A stretch of DNA of 24,083 bases from the NCBI GenBank assembly GCA_023457325.1, contig JAEWLX010000100.1, forward strand, positions 1-24,083. The letters run 5' to 3'. Source of the DNA: Bacillota bacterium. GTDB lineage: Bacteria > Bacillota_I > Bacilli_A > RFN20 > CAG-826. Numbering within the stretch: position 1 is the stretch's first letter; each line of letters begins with the position of its first letter. A program made the translations under genes and the position numbers. Of the stretch, positions 22,986-24,083 are shown piece by piece. The notes below the pieces were generated by a model that was not told the origin of the DNA, made no database searches, and worked only from the letters and a program-made list of their open reading frames with translations.

Positions 22986-24083
22986 ATGAAAACTTACGCC
23001 ATTATTTTAGCGGCCGGAAAAGGCACGCGCATGAAATCGTTAGCAGAAGACAAATCAAAGGTTAGTTATCCAATTCTTGGGGTGCCTCTTGTAAAGCATG
23101 TGCTTAATGCCCTCCGCCCATTATCCATAGATCGCAAGGTCACCATTGTTGGCTTCGGCGGTCCAGTGACGGAAGAAATCGTCAAAAGCGAGTCGGAAAC
23201 AGTATATCAACACGAACAAAAAGGCACCGGTCACGCTATCATGCAAGCCGCACCGATGCTAGCCGGACTAGATGGGCTGACACTTATTGTTTGCGGTGAT
23301 ACTCCTCTTCTTAAGACTTCGACGCTTAGCAAATTGATAAAGCAACACGAAGAAGCGCAAAACAATCTAACTGTTCTTTCCGCAATCGTTCCTAATCCTC
23401 GCGGATACGGAAGAATTGTTCGAGGCGTTGATGGTTTAGTTAACGAAATCGTTGAGCAAGCCGATGTAGATGAGAATCAAAACGCCATTAATGAAGTAAA
23501 CACCGGAGTTTATGTTTTTGATAATAAAATGCTATTTGAATATCTGAAAAACTTAAAACCCAACAACGCTCAGGGCGAGTACTATTTAACTGATTTAATC
23601 AAAATGTTTAAAAATGATGGATTAAGAATTGGCGCATCAATCGCAGAAGACTACAAAGAAATGTTAGGAATCAATGATCGTCGCCAACTCGAAGAAGCTG
23701 CTCATATTATGGCTCGCAGAATCAACGAGCGCCACATGTTGGCGGGTGTCACTATCGAAGATAGCAACTCTACATTTATCGGGCCCGATGTTGTCATCGG
23801 CCAAGATACCGTTATTCGGCCTGGAACTCACATCCTTGGTGTTTCAGTTATTGGCAAAGATAATGTAATTGGTCCAGCAACATACTTAGATAACGTCACG
23901 ATTGGCGATGGAAATCACGTCATCTTTTCTCATATTGCTGATTCAGTGATTGGAAACGCAAATGAAGTTGGCCCATACGCTCGAATTCGTGGTCATTCAG
24001 TAATTGCCAATCATAATCGACTTGGCAACTTTGTTGAATTTAAAGCCTGTGTTTTGCACGATGGCGCAAAAGCAGCTCACTTA
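22986..24083 (+). CDS. glmU: Bifunctional UDP-GlcNAc pyrophosphorylase / GlcN-1-P acetyltransferase, cut by window edge
   Basis: The open frame runs from the ATG at 22986 to the last base, giving 366 N-terminal residues of about 450. The enzyme acetylates glucosamine 1-phosphate and then joins it to UTP, making UDP-GlcNAc for cell wall or glycolipid synthesis. The uridyltransferase domain shows IILAAGKGTRM, QHEQKGTGHA, CGDTPLL and the NEVNTGVYVF block. The left-handed beta helix of hexapeptide repeats starts near residue 250 (IGPDVVIGQDTVI). The window ends at the KAAHL segment with His365, which corresponds to the E. coli catalytic His363. AAGGAG lies eight bases upstream, inside ispE. A TATAAT at 22946-22951 without a clear -35 might be a weak extra promoter. 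Confidence 0.97.
   Translation, partial: MKTYAIILAAGKGTRMKSLAEDKSKVSYPILGVPLVKHVLNALRPLSIDRKVTIVGFGGPVTEEIVKSESETVYQHEQKGTGHAIMQAAPMLAGLDGLTLIVCGDTPLLKTSTLSKLIKQHEEAQNNLTVLSAIVPNPRGYGRIVRGVDGLVNEIVEQADVDENQNAINEVNTGVYVFDNKMLFEYLKNLKPNNAQGEYYLTDLIKMFKNDGLRIGASIAEDYKEMLGINDRRQLEEAAHIMARRINERHMLAGVTIEDSNSTFIGPDVVIGQDTVIRPGTHILGVSVIGKDNVIGPATYLDNVTIGDGNHVIFSHIADSVIGNANEVGPYARIRGHSVIANHNRLGNFVEFKACVLHDGAKAAHL

Noticed and set aside
1..24083. CRISPR arrays, insertion sequences, tRNA or rRNA genes, toxin-antitoxin or phage defence genes
   Set aside because: No regularly spaced repeats, transposase frames, tRNA-like cloverleaf motifs or defence-type genes were seen; the window is almost fully used by core genes.

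Overview
The window holds the chromosome replication origin of a low-to-moderate GC Gram-positive-type bacterium. It lies in the Bacillota/Mycoplasmatota branch: wall-less or reduced Bacilli such as Acholeplasma/Izemoplasma relatives, Erysipelotrichia or uncultured gut 'RF39'-type lineages are the best fits. Evidence is the classical order dnaA-dnaN-yaaA-recF-gyrB-gyrA on one side and rpmH-rnpA-yidC-jag-mnmE on the other, strong AGGAGG ribosome binding sites, TTGACT/TATAAT promoters and a small SRP RNA. TGA is used as a stop (the glycosyltransferase, yaaA and tatD genes) and tryptophan is encoded by TGG, so this is the standard bacterial code and not the Mycoplasma/Spiroplasma code. The species cannot be named from the sequence alone.

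Leftward arm (minus strand, away from the origin): dnaA (14221-15576), dnaN, a terminator, then yaaA-recF-gyrB-gyrA-glycosyltransferase-serS, a tightly packed run in which most neighbours overlap or nearly touch. Next come an SRP RNA gene whose 3' end runs almost directly into tadA, an unrecognised lipoprotein, a P-type cation ATPase of the CtpE-like type, and the start of psuG (pseudouridine-5'-phosphate glycosidase), which leaves the window at its left edge.

Origin: the dnaA-rpmH intergenic region (about 15577-16063) carries a cluster of DnaA boxes, and a second pair lies between dnaA and dnaN, giving a bipartite oriC as in Bacillus. Between the box cluster and the rpmH promoter is an unexplained nested inverted repeat (15876-15952).

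Rightward arm (plus strand): rpmH, rnpA, yidC and jag form one unit behind a near-consensus promoter and end at a clear hairpin terminator. They are followed by mnmE-tatD-rnmV-rsmA-ispE-glmU, again very compact. glmU is cut by the right edge just at its presumed acetyltransferase catalytic histidine. All protein genes point away from the origin, so transcription is co-directional with replication throughout.

The region is mostly conserved core biology: replication initiation, clamp, gyrase, tRNA charging and modification, ribosome and RNase P components, membrane insertion, isoprenoid and UDP-GlcNAc synthesis. I do not see a convincing new multi-gene system. The points most worth a second look are the structured element inside oriC, the SRP RNA that supplies the tadA ribosome binding site, a perfect 20-bp palindrome before the metal ATPase, natural Ala/Ser residues at the two classical quinolone positions of GyrA, a YidC with a 200-residue ectodomain, and an IspE with an altered glycine motif.
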